Of a stretch of DNA of 64,000 bases, positions 49,191 to 57,439 are shown one piece after another. The DNA is from Halorientalis sp. LT38. Lineage in GTDB: Archaea > Halobacteriota > Halobacteria > Halobacteriales > Haloarculaceae. The DNA lies in assembly GCF_037031225.1 (NCBI RefSeq), contig NZ_JAYEZN010000001.1, positions 3,348,001 to 3,412,000 of the forward strand, read 5' to 3'. How positions within the stretch are numbered: the stretch's first letter is position 1; each line of letters starts with the position of its first letter. A program made the position numbers and the translations under genes. Below the pieces are notes generated by a model. That model was given only the letters and a program-made list of their open reading frames with translations, was not told where the DNA came from and did not search any database.

Positions 49191-51511
49191 CCGACTGTAC
49201 CCTCTGTGACCGACCGACGCCGGATCCCCCGATCACCGACGGCGACGGCGGCGCGTACTGCTGTCGGGGCTGTCTCTCGGTCGCCAGCGCGCTCGAGGAC
49301 GTGGAGACGACAGAGGACGAACTCGACGAGCGACGCGCGACCGACGACGTCTCGGTCCCCGACGACGCCGAGACCGACTACCTCGCCGTCGACGGGATGC
49401 ACTGTGGCACCTGCGAGGCGTTCGTCGAGTCACGCGCCGTCGAGCAGCCGGGCGTCCACGACGCCGCCGCCAGCTACGCCACGGACACGATGCGGCTGGT
49501 GTACGATCCCGACGAGACCCGGCCGGACGATCTCGCCGACGCCGTCTCCGGTTACGGGTACACCGCACGCGACCGCGAGGTCGAAGCCGAGAGCGCGGTC
49601 GACGAGTCCGCCTGGGCGCTGGCGATCGGCGGCTTCTTCGGCATGATGGTGATGGGCTGGTACGCCCTGTTTCTCTACCCGACTTACTTCGGATACGACG
49701 CGCCCTTTATCGACCTGACCAGTCTCGTCGGTCTCTACCTGTTCGGGAACGTCTGGCTCATGACGTCGATCGTCCTCTTCTACACGGGGTGGCCGATCCT
49801 GCGGGGCGCGTACGTCAGTCTCCGGGCCGGCCACCCGAACATGGACTTGCTGGTCGCGCTCGCGGCCACGGCCGCCTACAGTTACAGCACCGTCGCGATG
49901 CTGGTCGGCCGGACCCACCTCTACTTCGACGTCTCCGTGGCCATCGTCCTCGTGGTCTCGCTCGGCAACTACTACGAGGGTCGGGTCAAGGACCGCGCGG
50001 TCGGGCTGCTCTCCGAGCTGACAGAATCCAGAGTGACCGAGGCGCGCCGGCTGACCGCCGAGGGAGTCGAAACCGTCCCCGTCGAGGAACTGTCGGCCGG
50101 AGATCGCCTGCTGGTAAAGGCTGGCGAGCGGGTTCCCACCGACGGTGAGGTCGTCGAGGGATCGGCCGCCGTCGACGAGTCCCTGCTCAGCGGCGAACCG
50201 ATGCCGGTGGACAAGCGGACGGGTGACGAGGTGATCGGGGGGAGCGTCGTCACCGACGCGCCGCTGACCGTCGCGGTCGCGGCCGACGCCGAGAGTACCC
50301 TCGACCGCATCGTCGAGTTGCTCTGGTCGATCCAGAGCGCCCGGCCGGGGATGCAGCGACTCGCCGACCGACTGGCGACGGTGTTCGTCCCGACGGTGAT
50401 CGCGCTCGGAACGCTGGCAGCCGCGGCGGTTCTCCTGACCGGCGGGAGCGGCGTCTCGGCCCTGCTGATCGGGCTCACAGTTCTGATCGTCTCCTGCCCG
50501 TGTGCGCTGGGGCTGGCGACGCCGCTCGCGGTCGCCGCCGGGGTCCGCGAGGCCGCCGACGCGGGCATCGTCGTCGTCTCGGAGGCCGTCTTCGAGGCCG
50601 TCCCCGCGGTCGACGTGGTCGTCTTCGACAAGACCGGGACGCTCACGACCGGGTCGATGTCCGTCGTCGAGACGGTCGGTGACGATCCCGCGGCGGTCCG
50701 TCGCCGCGCCGCGGCCGCGGAGTCCCGGGCGAACCATCCCGTCGCCGACGCGATCACCGAGGCGGTCGCGGATCCCCCGGACGCGACCGACTTCGAGCGC
50801 CACGCGACCGGCGTCAGCGCCAGCGTCGACGGCGATCGCGTCGTGGTCGGCCGGGCGGATCTCCTGCGAGAGCGAGAGCTCGCGATCCCGGACGATCTCG
50901 ACGGCCGGGCCCAGGAGGCAGTCGAAGACGGCACGCGCCCGGTGTTCGTCGGCTGGGACGGACAGGCGCGGGGCCTGCTCCTGCTGGGCGAGCGCGAGCG
51001 TCCGGAGGCCGCCGAGGTCGTCGCGGCCCTCTCGGCGGACCACGAGGTCGTCGTGCTGACCGGCGACGATGGCGGCGCGGTCGAGCGCATCGAGGACCGC
51101 ATCGACGCCGACGAGGTGTTCGCCGGCGTCCCGCCGGAGGCCAAAGCCGAGACCGTCGAGCGACTGCGCGGGCGCGGCACCGTCGCGATGGTCGGCGACG
51201 GGAGCAACGACGGCCCGGCGCTGGCGGCGGCGGACCTCGGTATCGCGCTCGGGAGCGGCACGGACCTCGCCGCCGACGCCGCCGACGCCGTCCTGCTGGA
51301 CGACGACCTCCGGAACGTGACCGCGCTGTTCGAGATCGCGAACGGGACGCACGGGCGGATCCGCCAGAACCTCGGCTGGGCGTTCCTCTACAACGCAGTC
51401 GCGATCCCCATCGCCGTCGCCGGCCTGCTGAACCCCCTACTGGCCGCCGTCGCCATGACCGCGTCCAGCCTGCTGGTCGTCACGAACTCGGCGCGCTCGC
51501 TCCGCTCGTGA
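49187..51511 (+). CDS. FixI/CcoI-like copper-transporting P-type ATPase
   Basis: The 774-residue ATPase has a cysteine-rich N-terminus (Cys4, Cys7, Cys25, Cys26, Cys29), then an HMA domain with GMHCGTC (Cys73, Cys76). Transport and catalytic motifs are [22 protein letters not shown] and GDGSNDGPALA; the last has Gly where Ala is usual. The double-Cys front end and the pairing with a SafE-like gene match bacterial CcoI/FixI, which supplies copper to haem-copper oxidases. It reads away from the oxidase operon. It is a second copper ATPase besides copA at 36291. Confidence 0.87.
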   Translation: MTDCTLCDRPTPDPPITDGDGGAYCCRGCLSVASALEDVETTEDELDERRATDDVSVPDDAETDYLAVDGMHCGTCEAFVESRAVEQPGVHDAAASYATDTMRLVYDPDETRPDDLADAVSGYGYTARDREVEAESAVDESAWALAIGGFFGMMVMGWYALFLYPTYFGYDAPFIDLTSLVGLYLFGNVWLMTSIVLFYTGWPILRGAYVSLRAGHPNMDLLVALAATAAYSYSTVAMLVGRTHLYFDVSVAIVLVVSLGNYYEGRVKDRAVGLLSELTESRVTEARRLTAEGVETVPVEELSAGDRLLVKAGERVPTDGEVVEGSAAVDESLLSGEPMPVDKRTGDEVIGGSVVTDAPLTVAVAADAESTLDRIVELLWSIQSARPGMQRLADRLATVFVPTVIALGTLAAAAVLLTGGSGVSALLIGLTVLIVSCPCALGLATPLAVAAGVREAADAGIVVVSEAVFEAVPAVDVVVFDKTGTLTTGSMSVVETVGDDPAAVRRRAAAAESRANHPVADAITEAVADPPDATDFERHATGVSASVDGDRVVVGRADLLRERELAIPDDLDGRAQEAVEDGTRPVFVGWDGQARGLLLLGERERPEAAEVVAALSADHEVVVLTGDDGGAVERIEDRIDADEVFAGVPPEAKAETVERLRGRGTVAMVGDGSNDGPALAAADLGIALGSGTDLAADAADAVLLDDDLRNVTALFEIANGTHGRIRQNLGWAFLYNAVAIPIAVAGLLNPLLAAVAMTASSLLVVTNSARSLRS

Positions 51512-51554
51512 CTATTATGGTCCTTAATCAGATATAAATATATAACAGCAACCA

Positions 51555-51561
51555 TTAAATA
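51555..51561 (+). promoter_or_regulatory. TATA box for the small zinc-finger gene
   Basis: TTAAATA, in a strongly AT-rich 50-base stretch after the copper ATPase, lies 26 bases before ATG 51584 and supports a leaderless transcript. Confidence 0.5.
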
Positions 51562-51583
51562 ATGGTCTATCCTCGACGAACGT

Positions 51584-51778
51584 ATGGGGGATCAGACTGG
51601 CACGCCAGTGCCGACGACGTGGAACGACCCGAACGTCTGTCCGTTCTGTGAGATGCAACTGGCCTCTCCGGGCGCGGGCTTCATGGACCACCTGAAGTCG
51701 AATCCGGCCTGTGAGTCCGGCTTCGACCAGTGGCGTGGGAACGTGAACAGCGACATCCGCGGCGGCTGGTCCGGTTAG
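51584..51778 (+). CDS. Small zinc-finger protein (DUF7501-like)
   Basis: The 64-residue protein has CPFCEMQLASPGAGFMDHLKSNPAC: two cysteines, a histidine and a cysteine spaced as a single zinc finger. Small single-finger proteins are abundant in haloarchaea and some affect motility or biofilm; this one is unassigned. Its end overlaps the glycosyltransferase gene end by four bases. A TATA box at the right distance supports the start. Confidence 0.75.
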   Translation: MGDQTGTPVPTTWNDPNVCPFCEMQLASPGAGFMDHLKSNPACESGFDQWRGNVNSDIRGGWSG

Positions 51779-53058
51779 TCGCCCCCCGACGCCACGTCCG
51801 TCTCGTACCGATACCAGACACATCCCGCGAGCACCAGCAGGAGGCCCACCAGCGGTGGCGTCGCGACGGTGAAGAGGGGTTCGACCGCCGAGACCACGCT
51901 CGCGCCGAGATCCGGATCCAGGGGCAGGGCGCCCAGAATCTGCGCGACGTCGTCTAGCCGAACCGACGCGTTCGCCAGCAGTGCCCCACCGACGACCAGC
52001 CGACGGGGGCCGCCCGCGGGGAGCAGGTAGAGCAGCGGGACCAGCGGGAAGAGGAGGATCACGACGTAGATCGGGTAGGACGGGAAGAAGAGCAAGATGG
52101 CGAGCAGCGTCGCCTGGATCGCGACGAGGCGGTCCAGCCGTCCGTCGATCGCTCGATAGCAGTACGCGACCGGCGGCGCGAGGACCGCGAGTGCGCCAGC
52201 GGCCCACAGCAGCGACGGTCCCTGCGGGAAGAGCACGGAGAGCGGCCGCCGGAGCGTCAGGTAGGTCGCGGTAGGGTCGAGTCCGCCGAGGAACTGCCCG
52301 TGGTCGAGTCGATCGAGGAGCGCCACGTGCAGGTACTCCGCGGTCAGTTCCGGTCCGAACGCGACGAGGCCCAGCGCCAGGAGGCCGAGTCCGGTGGTGA
52401 TCGCCGCGGCGATCGCGCGCCAGGCACGCCGTCGGAGCAGCCAGACGCCGACGGCAGCGGGGAACACCTTGAAGAATGCCGCCGCGGCGAACGCGCCGCC
52501 AGCGACGGACTCGCGGTTACGATCCAGCGCCACGAAGCCGGCCGTCAGCGCCAGCGCGACGTGGTGGTTGACCTGCCCGAACACCAGCGACGGCATCGCG
52601 TGGATCGAGGCGACGACGAACCCCGCGACGAGCGCCCGATCGAGCCACTGGAGTCGGTCGTCACCGGCGCGCTCGACGTACCGCACCAGGAGCCAGGCGG
52701 TCGCGAGTCCGGCCAGCACCGTTCCGAGGGTGTGGATCGCGAATCCCGGAACCCACGAGCCGAAGACGGCGTAGGGGAAGAACAGGAGGATCGAGAGCGG
52801 CGGGTAGACGTAGGTGAACGACGGGACGCGCTCGGGCGCGACGGCGTAGAAGTTCTCCCCCGCCAGCGCCGCTTTCGCGGCCACGTAGTACACCTCGAAG
52901 TCGATGCCCACCTGCCAGGGCCCGACGGCGAGGACGAAGGCCAGGTAGACGAGTCCGAACAGGAATCCGACGGCGAGGACGAGCCGGGGGCCGAGGCGGG
53001 GCGGGCCGGCCGCCGTCGTCGCCTCCCCACCTCTCGGCCCGTCGCCAGCGTCGGTCAT
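51775..53058 (-). CDS. DUF2029/GT87-family membrane glycosyltransferase
   Basis: From ATG 53058 the protein has 427 residues. It has about ten hydrophobic helices and the GT-C-like front: GIDFEVYYVAAKAALAGENFY and SFTYVYPPLSILLFFPYAVF. DUF2029 (GT87) enzymes move mannose or similar sugars from a polyprenyl donor at the membrane. The likely acceptor is a lipid or a surface glycan. No glycan cluster lies nearby. The longer frame to 53190 lacks the acidic haloarchaeal start. Confidence 0.82.
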   Translation of the reverse strand: MTDAGDGPRGGEATTAAGPPRLGPRLVLAVGFLFGLVYLAFVLAVGPWQVGIDFEVYYVAAKAALAGENFYAVAPERVPSFTYVYPPLSILLFFPYAVFGSWVPGFAIHTLGTVLAGLATAWLLVRYVERAGDDRLQWLDRALVAGFVVASIHAMPSLVFGQVNHHVALALTAGFVALDRNRESVAGGAFAAAAFFKVFPAAVGVWLLRRRAWRAIAAAITTGLGLLALGLVAFGPELTAEYLHVALLDRLDHGQFLGGLDPTATYLTLRRPLSVLFPQGPSLLWAAGALAVLAPPVAYCYRAIDGRLDRLVAIQATLLAILLFFPSYPIYVVILLFPLVPLLYLLPAGGPRRLVVGGALLANASVRLDDVAQILGALPLDPDLGASVVSAVEPLFTVATPPLVGLLLVLAGCVWYRYETDVASGGD

Positions 53059-53246
53059 CGACGGGAATTCTCCCCGGCCCCTGTTCAGCCTGCCGAACGA
53101 GACCGTCGTCGACGGATCCACGAGGGACCGATCGGGGACGGTGGCAGGGAGTCGGCTGTGACTTGCGAGAGCAGGCACACGGTTTTCCACGATCGAGCGC
53201 CTCGCCTACGAGGGCACTTCGCCTGCGGATCCAGGTTCAAAGATCG

Positions 53247-53573
53247 ATGTCTTCAGACGACGAATCGGCCGAGACGCGTGAGATCGAGGACCGGTTGCAA
53301 CAGGTGGGTCGCTACACTCGCTTCCTGAAGGCCGGACTGGGCGTCATCGTCGGGACCTTCCTCGTGGCCGCGGCCGTGCTGTTGCCGGCGAACCTCGACT
53401 CCGCCGGGACCGCCGTCGAGGCGATCCTCATGCCCGCGATCTTCGTCGGGATGGGACTCCTGCTGTTCGGGATCGGGATGCATCTGCATCTCATGCACCT
53501 GAACCTGGTGCGCCAGATCCGGAAGGGGCCAGAGTCCGATTCGGAGACCCCCGACCGCGGGCGAGACCGGTGA
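53247..53573 (+). CDS. Small membrane protein, unknown
   Basis: The 108-residue protein has an acidic amphipathic N-terminus (SAETREIEDRLQQVGRYTRFL), two helices (about 30-48 and 60-80) and a charged tail. I do not recognise a family. It lies alone between the glycosyltransferase and the BKACE gene and converges on the latter. Confidence 0.6.
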   Translation: MSSDDESAETREIEDRLQQVGRYTRFLKAGLGVIVGTFLVAAAVLLPANLDSAGTAVEAILMPAIFVGMGLLLFGIGMHLHLMHLNLVRQIRKGPESDSETPDRGRDR

Positions 53574-53606
53574 CCGCGCTGCAGGGACTCGGGCGAGCCG
53601 CCGTCG

Positions 53607-54491
53607 TCACTCGATCGCCATGATCTCGCGGGCCTCGTCGGGCGTCGCGGGCTCGCGGCCGACGTCGCGGGCCATCCGCGCGGCCTTGGCGACGAGGTCG
53701 GCGTTGCTCTCGGCCATCTCGCCCTCGCTGACGTAGAAGTTGTCCTCCAGCCCGACGCGGACGTTGCCGCCCATCGAGAGCGCCGCGCCGACGAGGCGCC
53801 ACTGGTCTTCGCCGATGCCGATGACCTGCCAGGTGGCGTCGTCGGGGAGCTGGCGGACCTGGTGGGCCAGGTTCTCTGCGGTCGCCGGAATCCCGCCGAG
53901 CACGCCCATGATGAGGCTGAAGTGCAGCGGCGGTTCGAGGTCGCCCTCGGTGAGCAGGGGCCGGGTGTTGCCGATGTGGCCCGTGTCGAAACACTCCAGT
54001 TCGGGCTTGACGCCGGCGTCCTGCATCGTCGTCAGGAACTCGCGGATCTCCGCGAAGGAGTTCTCGAACACCATGTCGAAGACGAAGTCGCCGCGCGATT
54101 CGGAGTACTTCGCGTAGTTCATAGAGCCCATGTTCAGGGCGGCCATCTCGGGCTCGGTCTCGCGGACGTACTCGGTGCGGCTCTCGACCGGTTCGTGGAT
54201 CGCCCCCGTCGAGAAGTTCACGACGATATCAGTGCGCTCCTGGACCGCGTCCTTGATCTCCTGGTAGCGTTCCGTCGAGTAGGTCGGTGAACCGTTGTCC
54301 GTTCGCGCGTGGATGTGCGCGACGGCCGCGCCCGCCTCCCGCGCGGCGGCGGCCTCCGCGGCGATCTCCTCGGCCGTGTAGGGGATCGCCTCGCACTGGT
54401 CGCGCGTCGTCAGCGCGCCGGTCAGCGCCGCGGAGATGATTACCTTCTCCGGGTCGTTGCCCTTGACGCTCTCCCGGTTCGTGTCGGTCAT
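53607..54491 (-). CDS. Beta-keto acid cleavage enzyme (BKACE, DUF849 family)
   Basis: The 294-residue protein has the zinc-binding AHIHART (HxH) motif and the TIM-barrel order of BKACE proteins: VIISAALTGALT at the N-terminus, VVNFSTGA, ECFDTGHIGN and RVGLEDNFYV. BKACE enzymes cleave a beta-keto acid using acetyl-CoA, giving acetoacetate and a new CoA ester. The start overlaps the enoyl-CoA hydratase stop, so the two are one operon. Their shared substrate is not known. Confidence 0.88.
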   Translation of the reverse strand: MTDTNRESVKGNDPEKVIISAALTGALTTRDQCEAIPYTAEEIAAEAAAAREAGAAVAHIHARTDNGSPTYSTERYQEIKDAVQERTDIVVNFSTGAIHEPVESRTEYVRETEPEMAALNMGSMNYAKYSESRGDFVFDMVFENSFAEIREFLTTMQDAGVKPELECFDTGHIGNTRPLLTEGDLEPPLHFSLIMGVLGGIPATAENLAHQVRQLPDDATWQVIGIGEDQWRLVGAALSMGGNVRVGLEDNFYVSEGEMAESNADLVAKAARMARDVGREPATPDEAREIMAIE

Positions 54492-55297
54492 TCGCGCACC
54501 TCCCAGTCGGGGCGTTCGTCCATCAGGAAGGAGTTGATCCCCTCCTCCGTCGCGTCGCTCATGGCGATGACGGTGATGACCTCCTTGAGGTAGGACAGCG
54601 ACTCCTCGAAGCCCATGTCGCGCTGGCTGTAGTAGGCCTCTTTGCCCACGTCGATGAGCATCGGGCTGTTGTTGGCGAGCGTGTCCACGAGGTCGTCGAG
54701 TCGGTCGTCGAACTCACCGTCGGGGACCACGTCGGTCACGAGTCCCATCTCCGCAGCGTCGTCGGCGTCGACGTGCTCGCCGGTGAACAGCAGCTTCAGG
54801 CCCGCCTTCTGGTCGGCGGCGCGCATGATCGGCGCCATCGCCTGCGCGGGAAACAGGCCGACGTCGACCTCGGGGGTGCCGAACTCGGCGGACTCGCTCG
54901 CGACCACGAACTCGCAGGCTGCGGCCAGTCCCAGGCCCCCGGCCAGACAGTACCCCTCGACCGCGGCGACGGTCAGCGCGCTCGCCCCAACCATGGACTC
55001 GACGATCGCCGAGAGCGAGGCGAACTGCTCGCGGTAGGCCTCCGAGCCCTCGCCGAGGACGCCGGCCATCTCCGAGAGGTCGCCGCCCGAGCAGAAGGTA
55101 CCGCCCGCTCCGCGGAGGACGAGCACGCGCGCCTCGCTCTCGTCTGCGTACTCGATGGCGTTCGAGAGGCCGCGTATCACCGGTTCGTTGAGGGAATTGC
55201 GCTGCTCGGGGCGATCGATGGTCGCCCGGACCACCAGGCCGTCGTCGCTGACCGCGACGTCGAGGGCGTCGGTCGAGAGTTCCGTCTGATCTGCCAT
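54488..55297 (-). CDS. Enoyl-CoA hydratase/isomerase-family protein
   Basis: The 269-residue protein has the crotonase core: GGTFCSGGDLSEMAG (oxyanion loop) and AAVEGYCLAGGLGLAAACEFVVAS, then FGTPEVDVGLFPAQAMAPIM. The acidic residue expected in the second active-site position is Glu in GTPEVDVGL. It hydrates or isomerises an enoyl-CoA. The stop overlaps the BKACE start (ATGA). A divergent acyl-CoA dehydrogenase gene lies upstream, suggesting a small fatty- or branched-acid degradation set. Confidence 0.85.
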   Translation of the reverse strand: MADQTELSTDALDVAVSDDGLVVRATIDRPEQRNSLNEPVIRGLSNAIEYADESEARVLVLRGAGGTFCSGGDLSEMAGVLGEGSEAYREQFASLSAIVESMVGASALTVAAVEGYCLAGGLGLAAACEFVVASESAEFGTPEVDVGLFPAQAMAPIMRAADQKAGLKLLFTGEHVDADDAAEMGLVTDVVPDGEFDDRLDDLVDTLANNSPMLIDVGKEAYYSQRDMGFEESLSYLKEVITVIAMSDATEEGINSFLMDERPDWEVRE

Positions 55298-55459
55298 GCG
55301 GTCTCGTAACGTGGCGCACGCCCCCGCAATAGTATTTCGGACGCGCAACAACCCGAAAGGAGTTGTCGACGCTCGATCCCGTCTCCCCACCAGTCTGGAC
55401 GGATAAACCCACAACGCGTGGGCTGTGCCTTTATGTGGGACGTGCACAAATACCGTGCC

Positions 55460-57343
55460 ATGGTGGACACACCGATCGACTACGGTCGCCTGGACGCGGG
55501 GCGACACGTGAACTACTGGGCCATCGATCCCGCGCTCAGGGCCGAGGTCGAACGGGCCTACCCCGACGCGGAGTTCGAGTGGGCGGAACCGAAGCTCTCC
55601 GACCTGGGCGAGTTGACCGGCCACGAGATCACGGACAACGCCGAGATCATCGACCGCGAGGGCCACGACCTCCGGACCTACGACCGGGACGGCGAGGTGC
55701 AAAATCACGTCGAGTACCACCCGCTCCAGCACGAGAACGACGAACTCGTCTACGACCGCGGCGTCACCCACGACATTTTCCACCCGCCGCCGGGCCGGGA
55801 CGAACCGCTCGGGTTCCAGCACGTCCTCACCCAGCAGACCATCCTCTCGTTCGCCGACGGCGGGTTCGTCTGTCCCGTGTCGATGACCACCGGCGCGGCA
55901 ATAGTCCTCGAGAAGTACGTCGACGACGACCACCCCAATGCCGACCTTCTCGAGGACTACTTTCGGAAACTGACGAGCCGCGACTACGACGACCACATCG
56001 AGGGCGCGATGTTCCTCACCGAGAAGCAGGGCGGCTCCGACGTCGGGGCCAACGAGACGACCGCCGAACCCACCGAGGAGGAGGGGATCTACGAACTGCA
56101 CGGCGAGAAGTGGTTCTGCTCGAACATCGACGCCGAGGGGACCCTCGCCCTCGCCCGCAGACCCGACGCTCCCGATGGGACGGCCGGGCTCTCGCTGTTT
56201 CTCGTCCCGCACACGAAGCGAAATGGGGGTCCCGCGAGCGACGCGAGCGGGACCTCGGAAGACGAACTGTCTTCCGGTGAACTCAACGATCAGCTCTACC
56301 GCCGGCTGAAGGACAAACTCGGGACCATCTCGGTCCCGACCGGCGAGGTCGAGTTCCGTGGGGCGGAGGCGTACCTCGTCGGCGAACCCGAGAACGGGTT
56401 CAAGCTGATGGCCGAGATGATGAACTTCGAGCGGCTGACCAACGCCACCGGCTCGGTCGGTGGGATGGGGCGGTCCCTGCTGGAGTCGAAGGTTCAGGCC
56501 GCGACGCGCGACGCGTTCGGCGAGACCATCCAGGAGTACCCCCTGATGCGCCGGGACCTCGTGGACATGCAGACCGACTACGAGGCCGCGCTCGCCTTCA
56601 CCTTCGAGGCGACCCGCCACTACGCGGACTACATGGACGCCGAACAGCGCGCGGACGGGACGGGACTCGACGCCGACGAGCGCACGCCCGAAGAGGAGCG
56701 CGCGTTCAAACTGATGCGCCTGCTCGTCCCCATCGCGAAGTACAAGACCGGCCGGATGGCCGTCGACACGGCCTCCTACGCCTGCGAGATCCTGGGCGGC
56801 AACGGCTACGTCAACGGGTTCACCACCGAGCGACTGCTCCGGGACTCGCAGGTCCTCCCCATCTGGGAGGGGACCTCCAACATCCTCTCGCTGGACGTGT
56901 TGCGCGTGCTGAACCGCGAGGCCGCCCACGAGACCCTGTTCCCGCTGATCTCCGACCACCTCGACGCCGCCGAGCACCCCCACCTCGAAGACCTGGCCGG
57001 GACCGTTCAGGAGGAGTTCACCGCCATGCAGGAGGCGATGGTCTCGCTGGCGGGCGAAGGCGAGGACTACGCCCAGCACGAGGCCAAGCGACTGGCCGAC
57101 TACGTCTTCGACGTGGTGACGGCCGGACTGTTGATCGAACGCGCCCAGACCGCCATCGACGAGGCCGACGACGGCCGGCGCGCCCTGGTCGCAGAGTGGT
57201 TCGTCGGGACCCGGTTCGGCCAGGACGAGGCCCGCGGGATCACCGACGGCGAGAAACTCCCGGACGACTACTTCGAGGAGATCGTCCGGCACGCGCGACT
57301 GTCGCCGGACGAACTGGCCGCGGCCGCGCCCGCCGACGACTGA
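55460..57343 (+). CDS. AidB-like acyl-CoA dehydrogenase with a hairpin-rich insertion
   Basis: The 627-residue protein has the flavin acyl-CoA dehydrogenase layout: FLTEKQGGSDVGAN, WFCSNID, IGGNGY-like EILGGNGYVN and PIWEGTSNILSLDVLR. The family match is to AidB, which binds DNA in E. coli, and to large archaeal dehydrogenases. Around residues 252-282 an extra serine/acidic stretch (NGGPASDASGTSEDELSSGELND) is encoded by two near-perfect DNA hairpins (56228-56254 and 56256-56276). It begins with ATG 55460 after a run of non-coding codons, and is divergent from the hydratase/BKACE operon. Confidence 0.85.
   Translation: MVDTPIDYGRLDAGRHVNYWAIDPALRAEVERAYPDAEFEWAEPKLSDLGELTGHEITDNAEIIDREGHDLRTYDRDGEVQNHVEYHPLQHENDELVYDRGVTHDIFHPPPGRDEPLGFQHVLTQQTILSFADGGFVCPVSMTTGAAIVLEKYVDDDHPNADLLEDYFRKLTSRDYDDHIEGAMFLTEKQGGSDVGANETTAEPTEEEGIYELHGEKWFCSNIDAEGTLALARRPDAPDGTAGLSLFLVPHTKRNGGPASDASGTSEDELSSGELNDQLYRRLKDKLGTISVPTGEVEFRGAEAYLVGEPENGFKLMAEMMNFERLTNATGSVGGMGRSLLESKVQAATRDAFGETIQEYPLMRRDLVDMQTDYEAALAFTFEATRHYADYMDAEQRADGTGLDADERTPEEERAFKLMRLLVPIAKYKTGRMAVDTASYACEILGGNGYVNGFTTERLLRDSQVLPIWEGTSNILSLDVLRVLNREAAHETLFPLISDHLDAAEHPHLEDLAGTVQEEFTAMQEAMVSLAGEGEDYAQHEAKRLADYVFDVVTAGLLIERAQTAIDEADDGRRALVAEWFVGTRFGQDEARGITDGEKLPDDYFEEIVRHARLSPDELAAAAPADD
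56228..56276. repeat. Two coding hairpins inside the acyl-CoA dehydrogenase gene
   Basis: GGTCCCGC (56228-56235) pairs with GCGGGACC (56247-56254), and CGGAAGAC (56256-56263) pairs with GTCTTCCG (56269-56276), both perfect. They lie in-frame in a stretch that looks extra to the family. A short palindromic repeat that kept the frame is likely. Confidence 0.55.
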
Positions 57344-57439
57344 GCAGTCCTCGACTGCCCGTTCTCGACTGCGGTAGCACCCGCCTCCCGACGGTTCGAT
57401 GCCGGCGGCGAGGAAAATGCCGTTCGGGGATCGCTTCCG

